Assembly: GCA_026874595.1 (NCBI GenBank) | Contig: CM049306.1 | Location: 85,772,142 to 85,836,141, forward strand | DNA: 64,000 nt | Direction: 5' to 3' | DNA from: Sipunculus nudus | Taxonomy: Eukaryota > Annelida > Sipuncula > Golfingiida > Sipunculidae | Part shown: positions 23,493 through 35,968 of the stretch, in pieces | Layout of the letters: each line of letters begins with the position of its first letter | Position numbering within the stretch: position 1 is the first letter of the stretch | Made by a program: the position numbers and the translations under genes | Notes under the pieces: generated by a model | Database searches by the model: none | Told to the model about the DNA's origin: nothing | What the model saw: the letters and a program-made list of their open reading frames with translations, nothing else

Positions 23493-23960
23493 TTAAGGGA
23501 AATGTCTAATTTTCAACAGCTTCTTTTGTGTTTCTTTATATCCATCAGATCTGATCCCATCGATTATCCTATCTAAGATTGAGCTGTCTTTACGAGACCT
23601 ACAATAACCACAAGTTTTGGCAAGAGTTCTTAAGTTTATTACACATCGGTCGACTGTTTCAGTGCATTGCCGGGTACATTCCCCAAACGTATCTCTCACG
23701 TGTTTCATTAACCTCACCAGCATATAGTTGATCTAGTATATAAAGTGCAGTGTCCAAGTCATCAACATTGTCACCTAGTTCGATTTCGAAACCATTCAGC
23801 TCACGTAGTATGTGGTCACTCGCTACATGTTAGAAGTATGCCATCTTGGCGCCCTTAGGCAGCTTTCTTACGTTGGAAATAACACAGAAGTTTTACCATT
23901 TCCACTTCCTGGTTCTGTATTGAGATGACATCTCTCCGGAGTATGATGCTCAAGGAGGGG
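23493..23960 (-). pseudogene. Gypsy gag remnant
   Basis: Minus-strand frame with ETVDRCVINLRTLAKTCGYC and ILDRIIDGIRSDGYKE. This matches the gag pattern of invertebrate Ty3/Gypsy elements, where (E)SVDxFxTxLRxLAKxCxY precedes DRIxxGIxD. Upstream sequence to 23960 is more decayed. Confidence 0.65.
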
Positions 23961-24050
23961 GTGCGGCATGCGCGTTTAGGGTAGTGGAAACCTTGTCTCA
24001 AATACACTGGTAGTATCCGTGTTTACTATACAATCGGCAAGAGAGTTCGA

Positions 24051-25330
24051 CTAAGGATTCGTTTGTACAAAGAAGCAGTTCCTGTACAGGTTTGTGCCAG
24101 TAAAATGATTTCTTCGTTTGCGACGGTCAGATTTATTAAAAATGTTTTCGACCAGATTTATCACACTGTTATTTACAATCTTATACATCAAAATTAATCG
24201 AAGTTCACGCCTTCTTGCTGATAGTCGAGCCCATTTTAAATTATTCAATAGAGTAGTAACGCTGCTCCTGGGGTCATAATCCTGTTCAACAAAGTCTCTG
24301 AACCATTTCCAGCATTGATATCCTTAATTATGTGTGGATCCCATGCTGAAGCACTATACTCTAGACGAGACCTACCCGTTGATACAAAAGCCTGCTTCCG
24401 CAGTAGTTCCGGACAATGATGCAAGTTCCTTCGCAAGAGGCCCACGACACTGTTAATTTTAGATGTATTCATCTGTATGTGTTTACTAAACTGAAGGTCA
24501 TTACTAACAATTACACCCAAGTATTTAGCCTCATTGACATAAGATAGTATTGTTCCATCCATGGTATAGAATTTATGTAGTTTATTCTATTCTGATCGAC
24601 AGATAGTAATTATATTGCACTTAGATGCGTTAAAACGCATACCCAAGGTATTAGCCCATTTACAAAGTGGTTTCAGTTCAGTTTGCACTTCTAAATGATT
24701 TACCTGTTTGAGAATTGAGAGATACATCAGACAATCTTCAGTGAAGAGCCGAACTTGTGATGACACATGCTCTGGTAGATTATTAATAAACAGTAAGAAC
24801 AGAAGTGGTCCTAGAACTGTTTTTTGGGGATACTCTACACTACACTGGGGACAGAGATGAATCTTCACCATCAATAACTACTTGTTGGGTACGCCCCTGG
24901 AGGAATGCAGCAATCCAGTTTCTAGAATTGTCATTGATTCCGTAGTGGGTCAGCTTTTTAGAGACTCAGGTGAGAGACATTACCGAAAGCCTTGGAGAAA
25001 TCGAGGCCCGCGATGTCCACTTGTTCCTTGTTGTCATAACGCAACATCAGGTCATGCATCAACTAGGTCTGGCACGAGTATTTTGAACGAAACCCATGCT
25101 GTAGCTGGGTTTGATTCTTGTGGGTCACAATATGAGTAGGTAGATGGTGACGGCTGATATGTTCTAGATATTTGCAACTTACACAGGTAGGTGATATTGA
25201 TCTTTAGTTCTCAGCTTTCCAACTGTTCCCTTTCTTGAAGACAGTGGCAATCTAGGCTTTCTTCCAATCAGACGGTAGGAGATCTGTATATATTAAATGT
25301 TGAAAAATAATCGATAAGTAAGGTGCTGAT
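24051..25330 (-). pseudogene. Non-LTR (LINE, Jockey/CR1-like) reverse transcriptase fragment
   Basis: Minus strand: TVLGPLLFLLFINNLPEHV and VRLFTEDCLMYLS (canonical F-A-D-D; here the first Asp is Glu), then MRFNASKCNIITI and AKYLGVIVSNDLQFSKHI. Next comes the thumb/C-terminal part with LRRNLHHCPELLRKQAF and LEYSASAWDP, and then LKWARLSARRRELRLILMYK. Several frameshifts and stops. The part upstream of 24875 is more decayed. It lies within the Gypsy span and so is probably nested, or it marks a composite. Confidence 0.82.
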
Positions 25331-26566
25331 TTAGCTGAAAGTTCTTAAGGTATTCAACAGGGAATGTTTCCTGTCCAGAAGCCTTATTTTGTTTAATGTT
25401 GCCTGGAAGTAAAGCAACCAACTCAACAGTAATTTTAAGATCACTTTTACTTGGTAGCTTACCCCTGTGGGGGTAGGAATAAAGTTCCAGTGAGGCTCAC
25501 AAGCACTCTGTATAAAATATTGGTGTGTGAGCATGAACACAGATTTTTAAATAAATTATATAATTAGCTTAAAATGAACAAACGTGGGTCACTACCTGCG
25601 TGCGTGAACCATTAGTGATAAATTAAAACAAGAAAATGTGCAGGTGTAGCTACAAGCTCAGCTTGGAGCCATCATTTTGTCCAAACTTTAAGTTTAATCA
25701 CTAGATTGCACTATTTAAGGGAACAGGCAGTAAATCTTAGTCTTAGATTTCTATGAAGAATGAGCCTCAAACCTAACATCCAATCAGAAGAAGGGATTTG
25801 AAAACTGGCTGCCCCAAGTGACCTTAACTCTAGGAAACATGTCATGTTTGGTTAGATACTTGCATGCATCGCTTCCTAACTTTGTATCTGGAAAATATGT
25901 TTCATTGTTTTATCTGAGCAAGAAAACAAGTAAGGTGTTATAGTTAAGGGTTTTTAGCTAGATAATGTTTGGTTATGTGGCAAAAGGAGAGACATTTAGT
26001 TATATCAGACAGGGCACCACTAGAATGCTTACAGTGCTCTCCGTCTCTGTATTGAGACGGATACTGCCTCTAACTTAGTCCATGCGTTTTCATTCCCACT
26101 TTTCTTTTTCTTGTGATCCTTTTTTCTTACAGGGCTTTCTGGTGGTGGTATTCATCTAGGGGACATTACGTTTTGATGATAATCCGTTTAATTTTGGGAT
26201 TTCCAACAGGATCTCATTCAGGACTGATTTAAACCTATGCCACTTGTATTCAGCTTCCATAGTTTCCATCTGTCAAATGTTTCACTTGGAGTATCATTAG
26301 GCAGGAATTCACTTGGTGGGTTAATTTTGGCAGGGTTAATTCAGTTTCGTCATCAATCGGGGCATAAGTAGCCCCCTGTGGTGGATTACTTCGGTTACCC
26401 TGATTCATTGTGGTTTGCACGGTCCTTCAGCTAAAATTGAGCTAAATGCGTCTATTATCGCTCACCTTCGTGGTTTCTGTGAATGTAGCCCTTTCACTTA
26501 TGGTAATACCAGTCAATATATGTCGACTAAGCTGTAGTGGACACAATTACCGCCGCTGCCACCATT
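25331..26566. other. Unassigned sequence inside the Gypsy span
   Basis: No conserved domain seen. It may be 5' UTR/leader of the Gypsy element or unrelated inserted DNA. Confidence 0.35.
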
Positions 26567-26703
26567 TTTCAAGTTTACACAGTTCGTGTAATTGAGAGTA
26601 ATCATCAAATCCAAAGACAACAAGTGCAAAGGGTTCAGCCATACTTTAATCAACTTACAACCGGCGCCCCCTGGTAGGACATCAAAATTAGTGCTTTTCA
26701 ATG
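26567..26703 (-). repeat. Candidate 5' LTR of the Gypsy element
   Basis: Diverged direct copy of 20718-20862: gtgtaattgagagtaatcat, gggttcagccatactttaat, cgccccct and ggacatcaaaattagt. The two copies differ at many positions, so the insertion is old. An alternative is two independent solo-LTR-like fragments. Confidence 0.55.
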
Positions 26704-28068
26704 CAGACTAAAGTCTAACAAAAAGTAACGTTATTCTGTTTCGGAAATAATAAATATTACATTCACAGTTAACTTCATGCAGCAGTTATTAATATTGAGG
26801 CTGGTTTTACACGGAATGTTTGTCTCTCCATCCGTCATTACGGATTCACATCGGAAACTGCGGTAGCTGCATCTAACAACTGCTCCAAACTTCAGTTCTC
26901 GCGGCCAGAACGACCACCACAAATTCTGTGAACAAAAACATTTTTACTTCATGATTTAGCAAATAAAACACGACTATATAAGCCTATGAGATCAAATACT
27001 TCCACACAGCAGATATTTTGATGCAACCCGTGGGATGGGTTTTCTATTATGACCTGTATCATGACTCGTAGGTCTCTATCGGTTTTTTTTAAAGGCCTGA
27101 ATGTCATGTTGTCATGGTTAATCTATCCAAGACTGATTTGCTTGAAAAAGTTCAGGCCGTCACATCATATAACTAAGGAGTGTGCTATTTTCAACTTAAA
27201 AAAGTTGCACGGATGGACGCTACGTAAGTACGAACGTCCCAGGTCACACTGAATTGGCTAGGTACCAGTTCACCTGGATCTGACCCTTGGGGAAAAGGAC
27301 GTTGCCAAGTTCCGGAAAATTCAATTCAGCGATTTCAGAGGGACGTAGCCCCTGAAGAGACATGTGTGCTATATTTATTTTTGGAAAATGTCGCGTTCCT
27401 TCCCAACACCAATAGATCGACATATGGTTAGATATGAAGATCGCTAGGGAGCGTGAGGGAACGCGAAATGATCCCAAGGGAACGCGATATTTACCAAAAG
27501 AAAACATAGCACACATGTAGCCGCACAAAGGGCTCCGTACAGAGGAGTTCTTCGGTGATCGAATTCTTTGTACAGTATCCACGAAACTTTATTTTGCATA
27601 TAAAATACACTTTTCTTGGTATGTATAAGATGTTTTTCCACTCAAAAATGCATTGAATTGTCATAATCTGTAAAAAGAAACCACGTAAGATTCCCCCTGC
27701 ATGTGTTCCTGGATTCTCACAATAGTCACGTAAAAATACACATTTTTACCACCGAGATAGAATTCTATTGACTAATTTTATCTGCATGCTTTTACACTTT
27801 CCGGAACTACTTATTTAAGTGTACTCTACTGCATGAATTTAAATTGTGTCTGTTTATTTTCAGCTGTGCCGATAGATTTTGGTGCAATAGGGATATAATC
27901 AGGAGCAATACTATGCCTAGTCTTTTACACTATCAATTCAGTTTGCTTTATACAAAAGTTTCCGAGCAAAACAATCCCAGCTCACAGTCTCGCGATCAGT
28001 ACCTCGCAAACGGCTTTTTAACGCCTTGTTATGGCTCTGCGTGTTGGTAAACACAGTCCACGTGTGTC
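26704..28068. other. Non-coding upstream of the SLC37A3-like promoter
   Basis: No exon supported. The segment near 27578-27605 (cagtatccacgaaactttattttgca) resembles the terminal hairpin of family A elements and may be a decayed fragment. GC content rises after about 27960. Confidence 0.35.
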
Positions 28069-28197
28069 TGTTTACTATAACAAGGTCACGTGACCGGAGG
28101 TCCGAATATGAACCTCAACACGTGATGTTTTAGCCAGCGGGAACATGTATTACATTATTTGACCTAGTCAGTCGAGGCATCTTCTTATTGACACGTG
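28069..28197. promoter_or_regulatory. Cluster of four CACGTG E-boxes upstream of the SLC37A3-like gene
   Basis: CACGTG occurs at 28069-28074, 28087-28092, 28119-28124 and 28192-28197. The second lies in GGTCACGTGACC, which contains the CLEAR consensus GTCACGTGAC bound by TFEB/TFE3/MITF (and USF/MYC-type bHLH-zip factors) in animals. The cluster is 710-840 bp upstream of the start codon, in a locally GC-richer stretch. No transcription start site can be placed from sequence alone. Confidence 0.6.
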
Positions 28198-28905
28198 TTA
28201 TGGATCCGCGATGCACACGACCCAACGCGCTGTGTTTTTGTTGACACCTGTGATCGTGCCCAATACACTGTTTTTAACACTCGTCTACAGGAGTAAGCAG
28301 CCGGTTTCTAGGAAATATTTTGGCAGGTACAAATTTATGATAAAGGGAATAAACTATTTCGTATTAATTCAACATGTTTTATAGATGATTGGGCCCCTTA
28401 AATATTTTTTTAAAAGAAATAATAGCAATCCAATACCAGAAATGTACTTATTAGATTGAATTACACAAAGTAAAAAAAAAACATATTTTAAGGAACATTG
28501 CTTTAGCCTGTAATTTAACAAGGGGAAAGTATTTTTATTCTCCAATCCATACATTTTCATTTTTATCTGAAATTGACCCGGCCCGGATCTTTTTATTTAT
28601 TTATTTTTTTATTATTATGAAATTATGACGTCTCCAGAACGTGAATACATAACGTCATATAAAAGGACATGCTGCAGTGTTATCTCCCCATCTTATCAGC
28701 AGATGGCGCTACGTGATCAGTTTAACGACATTCACCTCGCTTCGGGATTAAACTGTCAGGTCCTTCGGTAGATTATAACTTACCCGAATGCCAGTGAATG
28801 GAAACCACACATCACGGGACTTGACTCTTCAAAATAGTGAACACAGCAGCTGCACACTGTCCTTTCCCATGTTTTCTACCACAGTTTGAGACCAAAGAAT
28901 ACAGG

Positions 28906-28982
28906 ATGATATCCTCGTGGAAAAGGCAGATGCGGTCGTGTAGTTATCATCACTTATTCGTTTTTATCCTGACGTTCTTTGG
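28906..28982 (+). CDS. SLC37A3: SLC37A3-like exon 1 (start codon)
   Basis: Encodes residues 1-25 and two bases of codon 26. YHHLFVFILTFF is the start of membrane helix 1, and human SLC37A3 has a similar HHHVVVFLLTFF at this place. The donor is gtaagt at 28983. A six-codon upstream ORF (ATG at 28869, stop at 28887-28889) lies out of frame if the transcript includes it. Confidence 0.9.
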
Positions 28983-31900
28983 GTAAGTTGTGGAAATTCT
29001 TTGGTTTTGGCTTTCACTGACAGTCTCAGAAGACAAGGCTGCCCCCCCCCCCCCCCCCCCACCGCCGGTTCTTGGATGTTTGTCCACATTCGGCCTTGTC
29101 TTTGCATACGGCGTGTAAGTTCCTTTTTCTACAAAAAAAAAAATGTAAACATGACGATACGTTATCAGTTAATGTTACAGTACTACTGTAGTTCGTGGGC
29201 TTCAGCCCATCAACCATGCATAGGATATTGTTGCTGTAGTCTGCAGCGCTGACATATACTAGTACACAATGATCAAGTGCTGCAGCCTCTGGCGGGGAGA
29301 GTTTATACTACACAAGTTAGCACGGATCCGTACAACCCCTCAGACACATATATGCCTTGTGTAGGGTGAGGACACTTAACAAGCCCCACATATTTTCATT
29401 AATACAGATGCTTAGACTCTGTTGGGACCAAAACGTTTGCTAAATGATAAATATGTAATAAAGTATAGGCACTTACTCTGAATGAAGTCAGATAGAGCTT
29501 CTCCAATGGGCCGCTGGAGCCCTCCAGTTGGACCAGCCAATAGGAATGTAGCATAATTCATTGACAACATCGCAATGTACGATGGGAAGGACTTTTATGA
29601 AATGAGGTCTATCCTAGTGCATGGCACTGGCACGGATAGCCCACCTCATTTACATGGGATTCCTTTTCCGGCGGTTTCCTTTTGCACTTGCAACAACTGA
29701 ACCCCAGGATTTCAAAGGATAAAAAACATCTACAGGCGCACATAAAGGTGATATATTGATATAATTTGATTCATATTAAGTTTATTTTTATATATGAATA
29801 CAAGATTGCTTCTCTATCGCACAACAAGCAGTGGTATTTCATGTTACAGGTCCCTCTTTCTACAGCAGGGTGAACTCTGAACGCCAGACGGTCGGACTCC
29901 ATATCACAGACAAATGGAGTCCGTACGTGTTGGGCTAAGGATACTGCTGCTTGCATCTTAATTTTGCCCCTTATTATTATCTGCTACGGACACTCTCCTG
30001 CATTACATAAATCCTAAACATCATAACGCCCGTCCATATACACTCATAACCACGTCGAGACTGCATGAGTGATCCTTCATTGGCTCTGAAGCCCACGTAC
30101 TACCATCGCTCCAAGGTTACAAGTAAATAAAATAATTCTTGCCCAAAATGCTCTGAATGGTAATTTACAGAATATTATACTAACGTAGCTCGTCTGAGGA
30201 TCTGTGATGATCAGTATGCTTTTGCAATAATTATGAAATTTTTTCGACAAATATGTTTACCTTTGAATACATGCCTTAGCAGGCATTTGTGTGGACTGTT
30301 AGGGCCTACTATTCAAGTCATATGGAAAACTGCACTGCAATGGCAAAATATATCTAATAACAACAGTGTCCCATATTTTTAGCAGTCAGTTATCTTAGGC
30401 TTAGCATTAGCCTCAAAATACAAGTGATGAATTAACCTACAGAGTTCACGTGAATAAACAAACCAAAGCATAGATCCCACCTTTAAGGGAAATATTATAT
30501 TTCCTGTACTAGGAACCACAAACATTTAAAGTCTTGTAGCAGGAGGAGTAATGTCAAGCTGTTCTAAAAAGAAGTCCTATATGGTCCATTAGTAAGGTTT
30601 CTCACACAGATAAAACAAATCCACGAATAAAGTTTCAATCACCAAATGGCAAAAAGGTCTGTTTGAATTTGGAATGTTTGTTTTTACTAAGCCAAAACAT
30701 ATACTGCCAGTCTATTAGTTAAACTAATGGTAAAAGAATTATACAATTACAGCAGGTACTATACCAAGATTTTCCATTATGTCAATTAATGTTTAGCCCC
30801 TTAGCACTTAATATTTTAGTGACTTGACCAAATGCCATCTTAGATGTGGGCTGCAGAGCCAAAATCTGTATCATTTAGCTGCTAGAGTACAAGTAATAAG
30901 GCCCTTCCTGCCCTGACTTCCAGAACTACCTACTCTACAATAGGGGTAGTCCATTAATGGGTCAGTCCACTTATAGTTCAGAGGGGTGGTAGCTCTGTTT
31001 TACACATTGATATATTTTATGCAAACAGAGGCTTGAAGTATATCATTCTTGATATTGTATATTGCATTACACAAAGTTGGTAGAACATCTGCATGGATGC
31101 CTGAGTCAGAAATTTTTTTGTAAAAACATACTCTTAATTGAACAATCATCATGAAAATTGAAAAACCATGTGGACAGGGATGGAATATATATGTATTAAT
31201 TCTGAAACTGGATGAATGATTTTATGTCAAGGAACCAAGGCAGAGCTGATGCCATGCAGACACCAAAACTTTAAAATATGATGAATGATGTGTGTGATTT
31301 TGACATGTGTGATTAATAATGCTGAACTTGACATTGGTTATTTATAGATTCATCTACAGACATTTCAGCTAAGTGATGTGACAGTTTTATCCAGGCATTG
31401 ATCAGACACATACATCACTAATCATATATCTATTATTTTAGCTATCAGAATACTACAGCTAAATATCAGGAAGTTTGCCTTGCATGATTAATTTCAACTG
31501 TTTGAATTCATGTAATGTATATGGTATACATAATGTATATATATACCGTATTCGACATAAAGAGCACCTTTTTCGTAATAAGTGCCCCCCCCCACACACA
31601 CACACACTTACACACAAGAATTTTAGAGGAGATCACATTGAGAAAACTAAAGGATGAGCCATCCTATCCTCACTTTTCTCCCTAGCCTATATGATGCATT
31701 GCAACATAACGCTTTCATTTCTCCCCGCCAAGCTTTTAAGTTACTGCCAGTTTTTAATCTATATCTGTAAGGCTTAATTATCTCATATAATAATAATATT
31801 AGTTGCACACAACAGAGTCAGTGGTCAACTTTGTCATATATTACAATGACTGACTGTGCCTGTGAAGGCCACCCTGCAGGTGGCCATGCTGATTGGCTCA

Positions 31901-34900
31901 CCTGAATTCAAGTACGTATGTGGATGTATCATGCATTGAAAAGTTATTGCTTTGTGTTCTTTATTATATGTTCTCTTTGAAATAATATTAATAAAACACT
32001 AAGGACGTATTTTATCCATTATGCTGGTTTGAATGACTGACTGCCGCAGCTGTGTAGTGCAAGGTCTGTCCACTAATGATGATAATCCTCGGGGAATTCA
32101 GGTATGTATGTAGGTGTATCATTCAATAAAATACAAATGTATATTTACTTGGTGTTTGTTATTTCTCTTAATTAATATGTTCTCTCTAAAATAACAGTAA
32201 TAAAGTAATGAAGGTGTCTGTCAAACTTTATGCCATGTTTGTCAATGTACATGCCATGAAACTCCTCACAGCTGAAATACCGTAATGCCCCTATTGAACA
32301 TTTGCAAATCATCAGTAATCAGCCGTTTGTACAGTCAGATGAACTTTTACTTTATGGGGGCTGTTTAATGTGACGGTTGTATAATACACTGGTATATATG
32401 ACATAAAAACGCAAGTTATCCCACCTGCACAGACTGATATTGCTGCAAGAACTGTTAACCAGGAATTCTGACACTGGTATGTATGGTACTGCCATGCTTT
32501 ATGCAAATGATTCATTCACTGTCATTCAAAACAATTTTAACAAATGTACCATCCTTGTTTCGGGAGCGGTAAATGTTAGTATGACCTAATTATTACATCA
32601 GGCATGAAACCTATAGAATCAACCATAGAAATGACCTGGGGCCTAGGTTTTCACAGCAGCGCAGATTTAAGGATGCTAATTCAACAACACAATGAGGTCA
32701 ATGGTCAGAGGTTAACAGGACCACTTACAGCAACAAGCATGACAATGGATTTCTTCGATACATTCAATTTTAACCAGAACCAGAATTTGAAATGAAAAAT
32801 TAACATGGAGCCATGGATCCAGACACACATATATATTTTTATATACATACACAATTCATATGGGGTACGTTTTATCAAATGGTGGGTGCTAGTTTCTTGA
32901 CAAATTACTTGCATGTACTCATGATACAATAGCCTCAGACATTGGCGTGTGCATATCGGCAGTTATGTTACTTGTTATAAAAGAAAGTCCATGCTGGTGG
33001 TGAAGTTAATATAATATGCTGGAGCAGGGTTGGGTTTCTACCTGGTAGAAAGGTATATCTACCCTACTATAGGTAGAAACTAGGGTAAAAATGGTAGAAA
33101 TACCTTTCTACCAGGTAGAAATGGTAGAAATAGGGTAGAAACCTCAGCTGGCCTAATTGAAATATGTTTAAGTGGTTCATTCAGTGGATGCTGAAATAAT
33201 GATATAACAATCAGTCAGCAAACAAGATAAACAAAAACATTTTATTAGAAACATAAAAAAACTACAATTTAAACCCAAGTTTTTCAATTTTTTTAACACA
33301 ATTGTTCTGCATACCAGATCATTTCCTTGGTATGTACACATGTATTTACAGTTCTTTCTCTGATTCTCCGTTGAATCCTTAAATCTTAATTCACTATTTG
33401 TAAATATACAGATGTATGCAATATAATCATGGTGATTTAGGATACTCTCATGTTTGTTTGAAAATCAGGTTCTTTAGTGGTCCAGCTGTGTCTGTCCCTT
33501 TAACATCCGGGAGAAGAAGAGGAGCTTACTGGCAGTTTTATTTCCAAGTCTGTTACGAACATTGATGTGGCACATTTGTTATGATGTACTTTTAGTCTGA
33601 TCACTTGTCAGCTTTGGCAAGTTGTTGATTACCACATAGCTTACATTTGCCATATTCTTTTCCACCCACCTAATGACAGACATAAAGTGTTCCCATATTT
33701 GGTCTTTAGGACTTCCTCCCTTGTACATGACTTTTGCTGTATTCTGCAGATTTAATTAAAGAGTCAGTTGTAGCACTAGGTAAGAGCAGATGGTTCAGTA
33801 TATGCATTTTACTTTTTAGTGATGGATAACATTCTGAAATAAGATGTTATACAACAGCACAGTGAGGCATATAAGTTAATCAACTATAACTCCCTTAGAA
33901 AAATTTCCCCAGTAGGGTGTCTGAAGCCTATGCCAGCCTTGGCAGGGTTTCCCATATGCAGTGATGAATGTCCTATAAATTAATTTAATCACAATTTGTG
34001 ATCAGGTGAATAATTAGAAAAAAAAACACATATCACTTGGAGGGTTTCAGAAACCATGAAGCATGCCAGGTGATTTGTGTGATACATGACTGAATTCAGG
34101 TTTCCTTATATCCAGCTAAGCTTGACAAATGGTGATGATGGTTTAATTAACTTTATAAAGGTACTAACTTGTAACCTTTATATCAGTGATTTTTTAATTT
34201 TTTTTGCCATTTAACAAATGATTTTATATGCATTTTAATTCCTGTGAGAGTTTCTACCTTATCCACCATTTCTACCCATGGTAGAAAGTATTTTTCCGTA
34301 TTGGTAATTACCCAGTAATTACCCGGGTCATTACGGTACAGGGTATAACCTGCCAACCCTGTGCTGGAGTCCGAGTGCCAGAATTTCACCTCTTTAATAA
34401 AACTTATGCACGTAATATCATGCACAATAAAGGACAGTTAATGCCGATGCCATTCCATGTCATATAACGCCGTCAAAGGTATTTGCTCAAGGTGACTTGG
34501 ATAATCGGGGAACTTACATCCAAAATATCATATGGTTTCATCTTCAAATTAATACTGTTTTACATATCTTTATATGAACATTTTTAATATTCTACTACCT
34601 TATTAGGGGTTGACTTTTATTAAAGAGTTCATTTATTATCATACTTCTTATTCATGTTCACCTGCAAAGGAAATCTCAAACTGGAGACATTCATACAATT
34701 CTTGCAGTAGCATACAACAAAAAACTAAAATCGTCTTGAAATTGGTATTGCTTGGATAAATTATTATGTATCACAACTTCACACAACCATCGCTAAAGGT
34801 TTTTCTGAATTGCTGTTGTTGTGCTGTGAGGTCAAACACGTGCACAACAACCACAGTGTCAGAGGACTGGAACACACTTTGGAAATTGGCAGATATGGGG

Positions 34901-35910
34901 TGGGGGGGGGGGGGACTTTTTAGGATTTAAGAAGTATTTGTAAAAAATTAATCTTGAGAGCTTCCTGGGCGCTTATAATGTTGATTACTGCATATAAATA
35001 TATGTACTAGTGGGTTGCCAATTAATCAGTTATACAGATGATTGGTCATTTTCTTTCATAATCAATTAAATTGATTGCATTTTTGCCTAACTGATGATAA
35101 ACGATTATGTATATACATCCCAGAAGTCATATTATCCCAATAAAATATTCTTATCATCTTAGAGGTATACTAAAGATGGGGTACACAACATGGAACAGCA
35201 CTTAAACATTACTTGTGTAACAAATAAATCTCAACAATGTAGCCATTACCCTGACCTTCCAGTGTGATATTGAATTTTGAAATGATTTACTGGGTTAATA
35301 TTTTTGGTATAATTCTACACAACATATTTCATGGTATTATAGATGGTTCATAAAATATTTGAATAATAAAAGATCATCGGTTGTTTTTGATCTTTCAATA
35401 ATCAAATATGATTTTACAACAGATTCCTAGTATATACTGTGTAACAACCATGATTGCATGCTATATAATCACAATTACTAATCAGTTAACAGCATACAGG
35501 TTTCACGCAACTCATATTACGTTGAATATGTTAAGACCAGATGTTTGAACAGCTTGTATTTCTTACAGATATGCCTTCTTTCATGCTACAAGGAAAACTT
35601 TCAGCAATGTCAAAGACACTTTGAAGGAAGAATGGACACCCTCCCCACATAATGAGTCTCTCCCGGCTTTAAGACCATTAAAGGTAAGTTTATTTCAACA
35701 GCATTTATATATCCCTTTCTATGTATTATCATACTCTGGGTCTTAACTTTTCATTAATGTAATAATTGTTGTGTAACTTTTCTTTTCCCCACTGAATTTT
35801 GCATTTTTCTGCCAATGAATACTGATTAAAAACAATGGATCTGTTTAATATTGGTTTAAACATGTTTATTTTGCTATTAATGTACATGTTTTCCTGGAAT
35901 AACATACAAG

Positions 35911-35968
<58 letters not shown>

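Larger units (their letters stand above)
20718..26703 (-). mobile_element. Decayed Ty3/Gypsy LTR retrotransposon (minus strand)
   Basis: In minus-strand order: candidate 5' LTR (26567-26703), gag remnant (23493-23960), CCHC/protease (22955-23420), reverse transcriptase (22231-22650), then integrase (21388-22080) and candidate 3' LTR (20718-20862). Gene order RT then IN marks Ty3/Gypsy. Multiple frameshifts and stops, a missing RNase H and N-terminal integrase, and a LINE fragment between gag and the 5' LTR show that it is dead. The full-length boundaries are approximate. Confidence 0.8.

Noticed and set aside
27244-27641. 112- and 65-codon minus-strand ORFs upstream of the gene
   Set aside because: Overlapping frames with no domain and no splice context. 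Likely chance ORFs in a slightly GC-richer region.
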